DNA of 22,752 bases from Acidobacteriota bacterium (GCA_027295745.1 JAPUKI010000121.1:1-22752), one strand, 5' to 3'. Counted from the first letter of the stretch, positions 14,060 through 22,293 are shown. Notes: generated by a model not told the origin, from the letters alone. Translations and numbers: made by a program.

Positions 14060-16561
14060 ATGCAAGAAACTAAAGTCAGCGAGCTCGCCTCCGAATTTGA
14101 AATGAGAAATACGGTGGTGATATCCGAGCTGAAGAAGGTCGGAGTCTGGGTCCCTTCTCCAGATACCCCTCTAGATCATGACATCGCTGATCGCATCCGG
14201 CGGCGCCTGCAGCTCATGGTGGAACTTGAACAACAGGAAGAGGAAAGGACCAGAGAAGAAAAGGAAAAAAAGGAAAAGAAGAAGGTAGCCTCTGCCAAGA
14301 CACGCAAGAGCATTAAGCAGCTGGGCACACGGCGCAAGAGGGCTAAAACAGTTGAAAAGGAAGAGCCTGCCGCCAGTCCTTGGGTAGCCTCTCTGAAGCC
14401 GCGTAAAGGCAAAGCTAGTTACCGAAAACTTGAAGTTGTCGAGCCCGAGATTCCCCAAAGGATAGCAGTCACTATCGAGGATGAGCCGGTTATTGAGAAG
14501 GTAGAAGCCCACGTCTCTGCCGAGGTCCTGGAGAAGGCAAGGCACCAGCTCACCCGGGCAGAGCTGGAGAAGATGACTGTCAGGAAAGAAGTTCAAACTG
14601 AACGACCTGCTCTTCGCAAGGCTCGGGAGGAGCTGGAGCGGACGACCAAGGTGACGCAGGAGCCCATTGAGGCCCCACCGGTCAAAGAAAAAGCTCTGGA
14701 GTTAGAGACTGAACCGGGCAGTGAGGAGGTTGCTGAGGCTGAAGGGGTCGCGGAGCCGAAAGAAGCTCCAGTCTCGAAGACAGCGCAGCCGGTAGAGGTC
14801 AGCGGGCCTCGAGAAGTGACTTTTTCAGAGAAGATAACGGTCAAAGAACTAGGTGAGAAACTCCAGCTCAAAAGCAACGAGTTGATCAAGCAACTCTTTT
14901 CCCGAGGCGTGATGGTCTCCATCAACCAAACGCTGGGGGAGAAAATCGTTCAGGAGATCTGTGAAGTTTACAACGTCATCCCACAATTCGTGTCCTTTGA
15001 GGAGGCAGCGGTTGAGGAGGACCAGGTCAAGGAGGTCCCCAAGGATCTGGCCGAGCGCCCTCCTGTGGTGACCGTCATGGGCCATGTCGATCATGGCAAA
15101 ACTTCCCTGCTGGATGCGATCCGGGAGACCCAAGTGGCAGCTGGTGAGGCAGGAGGGATCACGCAGCAAATCGGGGCTTACCATGTCGATGTGAAAGGTC
15201 GCAGGGTTGTCTTTATCGATACTCCGGGCCATGCGGCTTTCACCAGAATGCGCGCTCGTGGAGCTCAGGTGACGGATTTGGTGGTCTTGGTCGTGGCTGC
15301 TGATGATGGGGTGATGCCCCAGACTGTGGAGGCTATCGATCACGCCCGAGCGGCTGGAGTACCCATCATAGTTGCTTTGAATAAGATGGATAAGCCAGAG
15401 GCGGATTCCCAACGGGTAAGGCAAGGGTTGACGGAGCACGAGTTGGTGGCAGAAGAGTGGGGTGGTGACACGGTCATGGTTGAAGTGTCTGCAAAGGAAA
15501 AGACCAACCTCGACTTGCTGCTGGAGATGATCTTGTTGTCGGCTGATCTTTTGGAGCTGAAGGCGAATCCAAAACGATCAGGCTCGGGGACTGTTCTGGA
15601 AGCACGATTAGATCGAGGTCGCGGAGCGATAGCAAGCATTCTGATCCAAAGTGGCACTCTGAAGATTGGAGATTCCTTCATAGCTGGAGCGGCTTACGGA
15701 AAAGTCAGGGCCATGTTCGATGATCGTCGAAAGACCAGCACTGAGGCCGGGCCAGGCACTGCGGTTGAAATCCTGGGATTGCAGAGTTTGCCTCAGGCCG
15801 GCGATGCCTTCCAGGTCGTAGAGGGCCCCGCCAAAGCGCGGGAGATTGGAGAATATCGACAGCAGCAGCTGAGATCTCAGGAACTCGCCAGCTCTTCCAC
15901 GGTCACTCTGGAGGACCTCCATCTTCAGATGGAGGCCGGAGAAGTCAAGGAGCTGCGCATTGTCCTGAAGGCTGATGCCCAGGGATCTATTGAGGTTTTA
16001 CAAGACACTCTGAACAAACTGAGTACTGAGAAAGTTCAGGTGAAAATTATTCACAGTGCCGTGGGAGGTGTTTCCGAGTCGGATGTCCTGTTGGCCTCTG
16101 CTTCGAACGCCGTCATTGTGGGATTCAACGTGCGCCCTGAACCAGCTGCCAAGGAGGTTGCAGAGAAAGAGAAAGTTGATGTCAGGCTGTACACCGTGAT
16201 CTACGAGGTGTCTGACGAAATCACACAAGCTATGCTGGGTCTTCTGGATCCGACCTTTCGAGAAAAAGATCTGGGTCGAGCCGAAGTTCGTGAGACCTTC
16301 AAGGTGCCGAAGTTCGGGACCATTGCCGGGAGCTATATACAGAGCGGTCTCATGAAGCGGAGTGCGGAAGTTCGTCTCCTGCGCGACAACGTGATCCTTT
16401 ACACAGGTGAGATCGATTCTCTGCGCCGCTTCAAAGAGGATGTTAATGAAGTGAAGGAGGGATACGAATGCGGTATTTCCATTACCAACTTCAACGACAT
16501 CAAGGTCGGCGACGTGATTGAAGCCTTCATCCAAGAGGAAGTCCCACCGGAATTAAAGTAG
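14060..16561 (+). CDS. infB: Translation initiation factor IF-2
   Basis: An 833-residue GTPase that brings initiator fMet-tRNA to the 30S subunit and promotes subunit joining. The N-terminus has an IF2_N-like helix domain (MQETKVSELASEFEMRNTVV), a long charged linker rich in Lys and Glu (about 60-270) and a second IF2_N domain (about 268-315, ITVKELGEKLQLKSNELIKQ). The G domain follows with G1 GHVDHGKT (about 340-347), G3 DTPGH (about 387) and G4 NKMD (about 440), then domains II, III and the fMet-tRNA-binding C-terminal domain (VPKFGTIAGSYIQSGLMKRS). Ribosome site AAGG lies about ten bases upstream. The usual next gene, rbfA, is not there; a palindromic element and a reverse-oriented oxidoreductase follow instead. 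Confidence 0.98.
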   Translation: MQETKVSELASEFEMRNTVVISELKKVGVWVPSPDTPLDHDIADRIRRRLQLMVELEQQEEERTREEKEKKEKKKVASAKTRKSIKQLGTRRKRAKTVEKEEPAASPWVASLKPRKGKASYRKLEVVEPEIPQRIAVTIEDEPVIEKVEAHVSAEVLEKARHQLTRAELEKMTVRKEVQTERPALRKAREELERTTKVTQEPIEAPPVKEKALELETEPGSEEVAEAEGVAEPKEAPVSKTAQPVEVSGPREVTFSEKITVKELGEKLQLKSNELIKQLFSRGVMVSINQTLGEKIVQEICEVYNVIPQFVSFEEAAVEEDQVKEVPKDLAERPPVVTVMGHVDHGKTSLLDAIRETQVAAGEAGGITQQIGAYHVDVKGRRVVFIDTPGHAAFTRMRARGAQVTDLVVLVVAADDGVMPQTVEAIDHARAAGVPIIVALNKMDKPEADSQRVRQGLTEHELVAEEWGGDTVMVEVSAKEKTNLDLLLEMILLSADLLELKANPKRSGSGTVLEARLDRGRGAIASILIQSGTLKIGDSFIAGAAYGKVRAMFDDRRKTSTEAGPGTAVEILGLQSLPQAGDAFQVVEGPAKAREIGEYRQQQLRSQELASSSTVTLEDLHLQMEAGEVKELRIVLKADAQGSIEVLQDTLNKLSTEKVQVKIIHSAVGGVSESDVLLASASNAVIVGFNVRPEPAAKEVAEKEKVDVRLYTVIYEVSDEITQAMLGLLDPTFREKDLGRAEVRETFKVPKFGTIAGSYIQSGLMKRSAEVRLLRDNVILYTGEIDSLRRFKEDVNEVKEGYECGISITNFNDIKVGDVIEAFIQEEVPPELK

Positions 16562-16584
16562 TTTTCCCTTCTTCCCTTCTGGCT

Positions 16585-16659
16585 CTTAGCCCGCATTTCT
16601 CACACCAGTCGGATCATTGCGCCGATGCAGTAGAGCGGGTGTGAGAAGTGAGTACTAAG
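16585..16659. repeat. 75-bp palindromic element with 22-bp inverted ends
   Basis: The left arm (16585-16606, CTTAGCCCGCATTTCTCACACC) and right arm (16638-16659, GGTGTGAGAAGTGAGTACTAAG) are inverted repeats matching at 18 of 22 positions, including an uninterrupted TTCTCACACC/GGTGTGAGAA. The loop is 31 bases. The outer 14 bases of the right arm, AAGTGAGTACTAAG, are identical to the right end of the 279-bp palindrome at 21165-21443. The right arm also contains the TAG stop of the minus-strand oxidoreductase. Between convergent infB and qor it could act as a terminator hairpin. Confidence 0.8.
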
Positions 16660-17623
16660 GCAAAAGTAAAACCTTTCCAGTGGTCTTTCGTTCTTCTATA
16701 GCGGTGTGGGCGCGGGCCGCTTCAGAAAGTGGGAACTTTTCACTTATTTGCACCTTGAGGTCTCCATTGGACAGCCAGTTCAGGACTTCCTCGGCTCGCC
16801 TCAGCAATGGTTCTCGTGAAGAAACATAATGGAACAAGCTGGGCCGGGTCAGAAAAAGAGATCCTTTGCTATTCAAGACCTGGGGATCGAGGGGAGGGAC
16901 AGATCCACTGGATTGTCCAAAGAGCACCATGTATCCGCAGGGTTTCAAACAATTTAAGCTCTTTTCAAAGGTCGTCTTTCCCACCGAATCGTAAACAACT
17001 TCCACTCCAGCAGTTTGGGTGAGGCGATGAACTTCCGACTCGAAGTCTTTCTCGGTATAGAGAATGACCTCGTCTGCCCCAACCTGGCGAACAAGTTCGG
17101 CCTTTTCCTCACTCGAAACCGTTCCAATTACACGTGCCCCACGCATTTTCGCCATCTGTACCAACAGCTGGCCGACCCCTCCTGCAGCCGCATGCACGAG
17201 TGCAGTCTCACCTGATGCCAGGCGATAAGCTGAATGGGTAAGATAGTGGGCTGTCATCCCCTGTAGGAAGATGGCTGCGGCCTGCTGAGGGTCGACACCA
17301 GAGGGCAGCTTGACAAGCTTCCAGGCCGGGACTGACGCCTGTTCTGCATAAGCCCCTATTGCCAACGCATAAGCGACGCGATCCCCCACCTCAACTTCCC
17401 TGACTCCTGGACCCACCGCCTTCACTGTTCCTGCAGCTTCAAATCCTGGTATGAAAGGAAAAGCCCCTTCATAGAGGCCCTTTCGGTAATAGATGTCGAT
17501 GAAATTGAGACCGATTGCCTCGATCTCCACCAGGGCTTCAGCCGGACCTGGCTCAGGTACTGAAACATCTTCGTAGCAAAGCACTTCTGGTCCCCCCGGC
17601 TCATAGACACGAATAGCTTTCAT
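16655..17623 (-). CDS. qor: NADPH:quinone oxidoreductase (zinc-independent medium-chain dehydrogenase)
   Basis: A 322-residue protein of the usual quinone oxidoreductase length. It begins MKAIRVYEPGGPEVLCYEDV, with NFIDIYYRKGLY (40-51), GFEAAGTVKAVGPGVREVEV and GDRVAYA of the GroES-like domain, and a Rossmann fold with the NADPH-binding motif HAAAGGVGQLLVQMAKMRGA (about 144-163). The end ERKTTGKVLLLP is the family's standard C-terminus. No zinc-binding cysteine cluster is seen, consistent with QOR rather than alcohol dehydrogenases. Such enzymes reduce quinones or enones with NADPH. It points against the surrounding translation genes and looks inserted between infB and nrnA. Upstream of ATG 17621-17623 a TATAAT lies 11 bases away, giving a very short leader. 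Its stop codon falls within the palindromic element end. Confidence 0.93.
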   Translation of the reverse strand: MKAIRVYEPGGPEVLCYEDVSVPEPGPAEALVEIEAIGLNFIDIYYRKGLYEGAFPFIPGFEAAGTVKAVGPGVREVEVGDRVAYALAIGAYAEQASVPAWKLVKLPSGVDPQQAAAIFLQGMTAHYLTHSAYRLASGETALVHAAAGGVGQLLVQMAKMRGARVIGTVSSEEKAELVRQVGADEVILYTEKDFESEVHRLTQTAGVEVVYDSVGKTTFEKSLNCLKPCGYMVLFGQSSGSVPPLDPQVLNSKGSLFLTRPSLFHYVSSREPLLRRAEEVLNWLSNGDLKVQISEKFPLSEAARAHTAIEERKTTGKVLLLP

Positions 17624-17832
17624 ATTGAACCCTGATTATAGCCCGGATTCCTAGGAAGGCAGGGTGGGCTGTGTCCACCTCCCCCGAACTCCGGAAAAGG
17701 ACTTTTTTTTGTATTCAATTAGAATTAGGTTTAAGGAAATGGTTAGTATATAAACTGGTTAGTAATGAAGAAGACCATGCCCTTTCTCTTTTGTTCCTGG
17801 GAAATCCACTTTATCGAAATCCGGAAAGGCGA
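17624..17832. promoter_or_regulatory. Divergent spacer between qor and nrnA with promoter-like and repeat-like sites
   Basis: On the minus strand TATAAT (17635-17640) lies 11 bases before the qor ATG, without a recognisable -35. Next to it TAGCCCGGATTCCTAGG (17639-17655) is a degenerate match to the repeat at 3400-3419 and 21032-21051. GGTGGGC-TGT-GTCCACC (17663-17679) is a seven-pair hairpin. The stretch 17702-17770 is strikingly AT-rich and includes TATAAA (17749-17754), a possible -10 for nrnA, but no good -35. The frame open across this stretch is judged non-coding because of its composition and lack of family similarity. Confidence 0.45.
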
Positions 17833-18849
17833 TTGAAGACTTTGGACGAGATCATCCGTTTCATACAAGACCACGAGCGCTTTGCCATTACTGCGCATGC
17901 TCGGCCGGACGGAGATGCGCTTGGCTCGGAGCTGGGATTGGCTCTGACACTGGAGAAACTCGGTAAAAGCGCGACTGTATTCAATTCAGATCCTCATCCA
18001 CGCCCCTATCAGTGTCTTCCCGGAATAGAGAAAATTCGTGTGACCGATTCTGTTGAGGGGAGCTACGATGGGCTGTTCATCCTTGAGTGCAATGACCTGA
18101 AACGGGCTAATCTCCGAGGTCTCGAGGAGTACTTTGTCATCAACATTGACCACCATCCCAAGACCGCACCCTTTGGAGATCTCAATTGGCTGGACTCATC
18201 GGCGGCTGCCGTGGGAGAGATGATCTACGACCTGACGCAAGCGCTCTCAGTCGATCTGACACCCGAGATTGCTACCAACCTCTATGTCGCGGTTGTCACT
18301 GACACCGGATCCTTCCAGTATTCCAATACCCGGGCCAAAACTTTTCTCATCGCTGGTGATCTCGTGAAAAATGGAGCGGATTCCGCAGCCATTGCTCAAG
18401 CCGTTTACATGACCAGGCCTCATTCCAGGCTCCAGGTCTTGGGGTTGCTCCTGAATACTTTGGAAGTCCATGCTTCCAAGAGAATCGCCTCTATCATACT
18501 GACCCAGGAAATGTTGGCAAAGACGGGAGCCTCCGCAAATGACATGGAAGGTATAGTGGACTATCCCCTCTCTATGGAGGGGATTGACTTGGCTGCTTTC
18601 TTCCGTGAAGAGGGAAAAGATCAGTTCCGGGTAAGCTTGAGATCTAAGAACCACTACGATGTCAGCTCGGTAGCTGAACATTTTGGCGGCGGTGGCCACA
18701 AGAACGCGGCTGGCCTGTTGGTGAAGGGAAACCTGCAGGAGGCCGTCGAGAAAGTGGTCTTCGAATTGGACAAACTGCTGGATGGCACAGACGAGCAGTC
18801 ACCGGCAGCAGCACAACAGACAATCAAACCTCTGGCAGACGATGGATGA
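17833..18849 (+). CDS. nrnA: DHH/DHHA1 phosphoesterase, NrnA-type (nanoRNase/pAp phosphatase)
   Basis: A 338-residue protein if started at TTG 17833; the frame is open back to a GTG at 17671. The shorter form begins LKTLDEIIRFIQDHERFAIT, exactly where NrnA proteins normally start, while the extra 54 codons come from AT-rich promoter-like DNA. GGAAAGG precedes the TTG, though close; TTG 17842 is an alternative. Motifs are HARPDGDALGS (about 22-32), ECND (about 85-88), the DHH signature NIDHHPK (about 104-110) and the DHHA1 motif GGGGHKNAAG (about 285-294). NrnA degrades 2-5 nt RNAs and dephosphorylates pAp using manganese. It lies between infB and truB as in many bacteria, and its TGA overlaps the truB ATG. 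Confidence 0.9.
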   Translation: MKTLDEIIRFIQDHERFAITAHARPDGDALGSELGLALTLEKLGKSATVFNSDPHPRPYQCLPGIEKIRVTDSVEGSYDGLFILECNDLKRANLRGLEEYFVINIDHHPKTAPFGDLNWLDSSAAAVGEMIYDLTQALSVDLTPEIATNLYVAVVTDTGSFQYSNTRAKTFLIAGDLVKNGADSAAIAQAVYMTRPHSRLQVLGLLLNTLEVHASKRIASIILTQEMLAKTGASANDMEGIVDYPLSMEGIDLAAFFREEGKDQFRVSLRSKNHYDVSSVAEHFGGGGHKNAAGLLVKGNLQEAVEKVVFELDKLLDGTDEQSPAAAQQTIKPLADDG

Positions 18850-19724
18850 CGAACCACGAATCCCTCTGTGGTGCGCTAGTTGTCGATAAACCCTCAGGAC
18901 CTACCTCTCATGACATCGTGGCCCGGGCCCGCGCACTTCTGAAAACCAAGGTCGGTCACACCGGAACTCTCGATCCCCTGGCGAGCGGAGTCTTGCCCCT
19001 CTTACTTGGACGGACCACTCGCTTGAGCCGTTTTTTCCAGTCGAGTGACAAGGAGTATCTCGCTGAAATCCAACTCGGCCAAACTACTGACACCTTGGAT
19101 GCTGAAGGTGAGGTCATCCAGGAGAGCTCCGTGCCTGAGATATCCCCTCAGCAAGCGCAGGAGGTACTGGAGGAATTTACCGGAGAGATTCAGCAACAGC
19201 CTCCTATGTTTTCGGCCGTAAAGGTGGGTGGGAAAAAGCTCTACCAACTGGCCAGGCAAAAGCTGGAGATAGATCGTCCCTGGCGAACTGTTTCCGTTTA
19301 TCGGATCGAATTGCTTGAACAAACTAGAGAGATCTGGAGCCTGCGAGTTCACTGCTCGTCCGGTACCTACATCCGCTCTCTTGCCCACGAGATAGGAAAG
19401 ACGCTGAGCTGCGGAGCCTATCTCCGAAAGCTCCGTCGCATTCGCTGTGGCTGCTTTCACCTTTCTGGAGCTCTGCAGCTGGAAGGGCTTGAGGGTCAGT
19501 GGCGAGAAGCCTTATTGCCAATGGAGAAACTTCTTCCCGAACTTCCCCGGATCGATCTTGACGAGCAGCAGGCAAAGCGAGTACGACACGGAAATGAAAT
19601 CTCCGGGAGCAGCCAAGTCCAGGAAGAGTTTTGCCGGCTTTTCCACCACCAAAAGCTGGTTGCCATCGGGCAATCAGGCCCAGCCAATCAGTTGAGACCT
19701 GTCATAGTGTTGCGCGGTGCCTAA
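18846..19724 (+). CDS. truB: tRNA pseudouridine(55) synthase TruB
   Basis: A 292-residue enzyme that converts U55 of the T-loop of tRNAs to pseudouridine. It has the family start GALVVDKPSGPTSHDIVARA (9-28) and the catalytic aspartate D43 in VGHTGTLDPLASGVLPLLLG (36-55). RLSRFFQSSDKEYLAEIQLG and QQPPMFSAVKVGGKKLYQLA are further standard blocks, as is CSSGTYIRSLAHEIG. The last 60 residues correspond to a small C-terminal domain. Start ATG overlaps the nrnA stop as ATGA (18846-18849), and the TAA stop shares one base with the next ATG, so nrnA, truB and sir2 are probably translationally coupled. Confidence 0.97.
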   Translation: MTNHESLCGALVVDKPSGPTSHDIVARARALLKTKVGHTGTLDPLASGVLPLLLGRTTRLSRFFQSSDKEYLAEIQLGQTTDTLDAEGEVIQESSVPEISPQQAQEVLEEFTGEIQQQPPMFSAVKVGGKKLYQLARQKLEIDRPWRTVSVYRIELLEQTREIWSLRVHCSSGTYIRSLAHEIGKTLSCGAYLRKLRRIRCGCFHLSGALQLEGLEGQWREALLPMEKLLPELPRIDLDEQQAKRVRHGNEISGSSQVQEEFCRLFHHQKLVAIGQSGPANQLRPVIVLRGA

Positions 19725-20482
19725 TGTCGTCCAGTCAACTTGCCAGCCGTCTCAGTGATGCCCGTCGAGTCCTTGTTTTCACGGGGGCAGGTATCTCAAC
19801 CGCTTCGGGCATTCCTGACTTCCGAGGTCCTCAGGGTCTGTGGAAAAAATGGCGTCCTGTCTATTACGATGATTTTATGACTTCGCGCGAGGCACGCATC
19901 CGCCACTGGGACTACAAACTCGCAGGGTGGCATCAGTTTCGCGACGCCAAACCCAATCCAGCCCACCGTGCCCTGGTCGAGTTAGACGGGATGGGACGTC
20001 TGGAAGTACTTGTCACACAGAATATTGATGGGTTACACCAGCTGGCCGGACACTCTGAGGACAGGGTCATCGAGCTGCACGGCACCAATCGGAAGATCGA
20101 ATGCCAGACTTGTGGCCAGCTCTTTGACCCGAGCCCCATCTTTGAGGAGTTCGAAGGCACACGTGAGCCGCCACTTTGTCGGTGTGAAGGATTCCTTAAA
20201 CCGGCTACCATTTCCTTCGGGCAGGCGATGCCTCATGAGAAATTGAGGGAGGCCTTCTCGGCCGCCTCCCGCGCCGAGCTGGTTCTTGCCATCGGATCCA
20301 CTCTTGAAGTGGAACCGGCGGCCTCTGTGCCTCGCTCGGCCAAGGAGGGGGGGGCAGTTTACATCATTGTCAATCAGGGTCCTACCGCACAAGATCAGCT
20401 TGCGGATCTTCGCATTGAGGGTGACGCCACTACTGTTTTACCGGCAGCCCTGGGTGAACTTCAGAAGTTGATTCGTCGATAG
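19724..20482 (+). CDS. Sir2-family NAD-dependent protein deacylase (sirtuin)
   Basis: A 252-residue sirtuin starting at ATG 19724, which shares its A with the truB stop; the frame is open further upstream but family similarity starts here. NAD-binding motifs are GAGIST (21-26), PDFRG (31-35) and QNIDGLH (99-105), with the catalytic base H119 in ELHG. The structural zinc site is C127xxC130 and C152xC154, the second pair being CxC instead of the commoner CxxC. The family GTS motif reads GSTLEVEPAA (191-200), a Thr/Ser swap. Sirtuins remove acetyl or longer acyl groups from lysines with NAD, regulating metabolic enzymes. A run of eight G (20347-20354) lies in its coding strand. Its last 22 bases overlap the converging hydroxylase gene. 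Confidence 0.94.
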   Translation: MSSSQLASRLSDARRVLVFTGAGISTASGIPDFRGPQGLWKKWRPVYYDDFMTSREARIRHWDYKLAGWHQFRDAKPNPAHRALVELDGMGRLEVLVTQNIDGLHQLAGHSEDRVIELHGTNRKIECQTCGQLFDPSPIFEEFEGTREPPLCRCEGFLKPATISFGQAMPHEKLREAFSAASRAELVLAIGSTLEVEPAASVPRSAKEGGAVYIIVNQGPTAQDQLADLRIEGDATTVLPAALGELQKLIRR

Positions 20483-21012
20483 GTGCCGAAAACCAAGTCC
20501 CATAAGGGTGAGGTCACGCCAAAGCAATTTTCCTGGTCGACGAAGTGATGAAAGAAATGCCAGCCACGTTGGTACTTCAGCGAACCTCTAGCGGCCGTGC
20601 TCAGGTGTAAGCGGTAGTGTACCCATTCGTAATAGAGAAATCCCAGCCACACGCCCCACAGTAATGCACTGGCTGAAAATAGACTTCCCGTCACGGCGTA
20701 AAAGCCTCCTAAGACTAGAGCGGAAATAGGCAAGCTGTAAGTGGGTCTAATGAGGATCTTGTCCGGATTTCTGGGATCTGTGTGATGGCTGAGATGAAGG
20801 GCTTGTACTATCCCTTTGAGTTTGCGATGGTGAGGAGTCCAGTGAAAGAAAAGACGATGCATAGCATACTCTAGAAGGCTCCAGAGAAACAGACCAACTG
20901 GGACTAACCAGAGGAGATCCTTCCATCTTGGTACCTGTTGAGGTGAGAGGAGCAAAAGGAGACAGGCAAGAGAAGGGTAAATCCAGAATGAACAGAAGCG
21001 GACCCAGGCCAT
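20461..21012 (-). CDS. Fatty acid hydroxylase/sterol desaturase superfamily membrane protein
   Basis: A 183-residue integral membrane di-iron enzyme. The histidine motifs are HRLFFH (52-57), HLSHH (73-77), HYRLH (132-136) and WHFFHHF (151-157), spaced as in small fatty-acid 2-hydroxylase-type proteins, and the end FGVTSPLWDLVFGTYR (164-179) is diagnostic. Hydrophobic segments at about 7-24, 33-50 and 95-128 would place the metal site at the cytoplasmic face. The substrate, fatty acyl chain or carotenoid, is unknown. The start ATG 21010-21012 has no ribosome site; TATAAT (21020-21025 on the plus-strand coordinates) lies just seven bases before it, so the message may be leaderless. It overlaps the sirtuin gene tail-to-tail by 22 bases. 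Confidence 0.9.
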   Translation of the reverse strand: MAWVRFCSFWIYPSLACLLLLLSPQQVPRWKDLLWLVPVGLFLWSLLEYAMHRLFFHWTPHHRKLKGIVQALHLSHHTDPRNPDKILIRPTYSLPISALVLGGFYAVTGSLFSASALLWGVWLGFLYYEWVHYRLHLSTAARGSLKYQRGWHFFHHFVDQENCFGVTSPLWDLVFGTYRRINF

Positions 21013-21444
21013 GCTTTTTATTATAAGTGGCTAGCCGGGATTATGCATAGGTGTTCTACTGTAGCGCCGCCGCCTTCATCTGAGCGCAGTGAAGCAATCA
21101 TCCGGTGAACAGAGTGTGGGAGGCTCTGGCGAGCGCCCCGGCGGCGAGTTTATGAGACGAGACACTCAGTACTCCCTTTCATAAATACGATGATGTTTGC
21201 GTATGGGGCTTGGGAGGCGAGGTCGCGAAGGGAGGAGGAGGCGATGTCAGGGACATCGACGACGACGAGAGACCAAGAGATCTCCCGCAACCCCCATTCG
21301 CCCAAAGGGTTGGGGCGGGACGGGCCCATCTCTTTGTTGCTTCTCCTCGCCGATGTCTCGACATCGACTCGTCGTCGCGCCTCGATCTGGGCTCCGTCGC
21401 GCTCCCAACAAACGTTATCGTATTTATGAAAGTGAGTACTAAGC
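21013..21444. other. 432-bp repeat-rich intergenic region
   Basis: No gene is recognised. From the left it holds a TATAAT for the minus-strand hydroxylase (21020-21025), the reverse copy of CCTATGCATAATCCCGGCTA (21032-21051), GC-rich inverted segments CGCCGCC/GGCGGCG (near 21065 and 21141), the 18-mer GAACAGAGTGTGGGAGGC (21107-21124, identical to 3301-3318) and the 279-bp palindrome (21165-21443). Several frames are open here only because the DNA is GC-rich and palindromic; their products resemble nothing and are low-complexity. Confidence 0.8.
21165..21443. repeat. 279-bp imperfect palindrome with 35-bp terminal inverted repeats (MITE-like)
   Basis: The ends 21165-21199 and 21409-21443 are inverted copies matching at 31 of 35 positions, including TTTCATAAATACGAT and its complement. 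Inside, the arms stay in register: GATGTC-N-GACATC blocks lie 79 and 78 bases from the two ends, AAGAGAT/ATCTCTTT frame the centre, and the core CCCGC..AACCC/GGGTTGGGGCGGG folds back at about 21290-21320. The whole could form a long cruciform. There is no transposase and no obvious target-site duplication. The right end finishes one base before the ATG of the alpha/beta hydrolase. Confidence 0.85.
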
Positions 21445-22293
21445 ATGCTGGTCAGAGATTTTTGGACTGAAGTCGGGGGTGTTCGAACCCACTACCTGGC
21501 GGCGGGAGCAACCGGTCGTCCCCTGGTCCTGCTTCATGGCGGCGGGACTGATTCTGCCTCCCTGTCCTGGCGTCCCTCCATGGGCCTGTTTTCGCAGACC
21601 TGCCGGGTTATCGCTCCAGACTTGCCAGGGTATGGACAAAGCCCCAGACCCAGGGTCGACTACACCATCGAGTACTACACAGAGTTTCTCAACCACTTCG
21701 TTCATGCCTTGGGGCTCAGTGAGTTCTCGCTGGTGGGACTTTCTTTGGGAGGGCACATTGCTGCTAGCTTTACTCTGCAGTTTCCCTCCACAATAGAAAG
21801 GCTGGTCCTGGTTGATAGTGCCGGCTTAGGTACCCAGTGGCACTGGCGAACTCTGGCCTGGCTGATGGTGAGAATGCCCGAAGTCCCCGACACAGTGTGG
21901 AGAATGGCTGGCCGTAGTAGACCCGCCATTCGTTTCAGCTTGCGAAACATTGTGCATGACCCGCTAGTCATTACGGAAGAGATTGTCACCGAAATTTCGC
22001 AAACCATTGCCACTCACGGTGCAGGCCGGGCCTGGAGGTCCTATGTCGAACATGAGATGGATTGGTCCGGCTTTCGCAATAATTTTCTCAACAGACTGGC
22101 CGAGATCACCTTGCCGACACTCATTGTCCATGGATCGCATGACAGGTTGGTACCGGTCAAGTGGGCGAAGAGAGCTCACCAGTTGATCCCCGATTCCGAA
22201 TTGTGCATTCTCGAGAAATGCGGGCACTGGCCTCCAAGAGAGAAACCCATCGAGTTCACAGGTGCCGTTTTAGAGTTCCTGAAAAACGATTAA
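21445..22293 (+). CDS. Alpha/beta hydrolase fold protein
   Basis: A 282-residue hydrolase of the meta-cleavage-product-hydrolase/esterase type. It shows the oxyanion HGGG (31-34), the nucleophile elbow GLSLGG with S100, the acid D233 in VHGSHDRLVP and the base H261 in CGHWPPREKP, so the catalytic triad is complete. A cap domain (about 130-215, rich in Trp and Met) lies between strands 6 and 7. No signal peptide is seen, so it is cytoplasmic. The substrate cannot be predicted; no aromatic catabolic genes are nearby. The ATG is one base past the palindromic element, and the only ribosome-site-like sequence (AAAGTGAG, about eight bases upstream) lies within the element's terminal repeat. Its expression therefore depends on element DNA. 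Confidence 0.92.
   Translation: MLVRDFWTEVGGVRTHYLAAGATGRPLVLLHGGGTDSASLSWRPSMGLFSQTCRVIAPDLPGYGQSPRPRVDYTIEYYTEFLNHFVHALGLSEFSLVGLSLGGHIAASFTLQFPSTIERLVLVDSAGLGTQWHWRTLAWLMVRMPEVPDTVWRMAGRSRPAIRFSLRNIVHDPLVITEEIVTEISQTIATHGAGRAWRSYVEHEMDWSGFRNNFLNRLAEITLPTLIVHGSHDRLVPVKWAKRAHQLIPDSELCILEKCGHWPPREKPIEFTGAVLEFLKND

Noticed and set aside
17671..17832. 54-codon N-terminal extension of the NrnA frame from GTG 17671
   Set aside because: The DNA is AT-rich and promoter-like, the extension matches no NrnA N-terminus, and a TTG start gives the normal family length.
19631..19723. 31-codon N-terminal extension of the sirtuin frame
   Set aside because: It lies within the truB coding region in another frame; ATG 19724 overlapping the truB stop gives the normal sirtuin start.
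21150..21470. Several overlapping open frames of 60-98 codons on both strands
   Set aside because: They lie inside the GC-rich palindrome, are Arg/Ser-rich or low-complexity, overlap each other in several frames and resemble no protein family.
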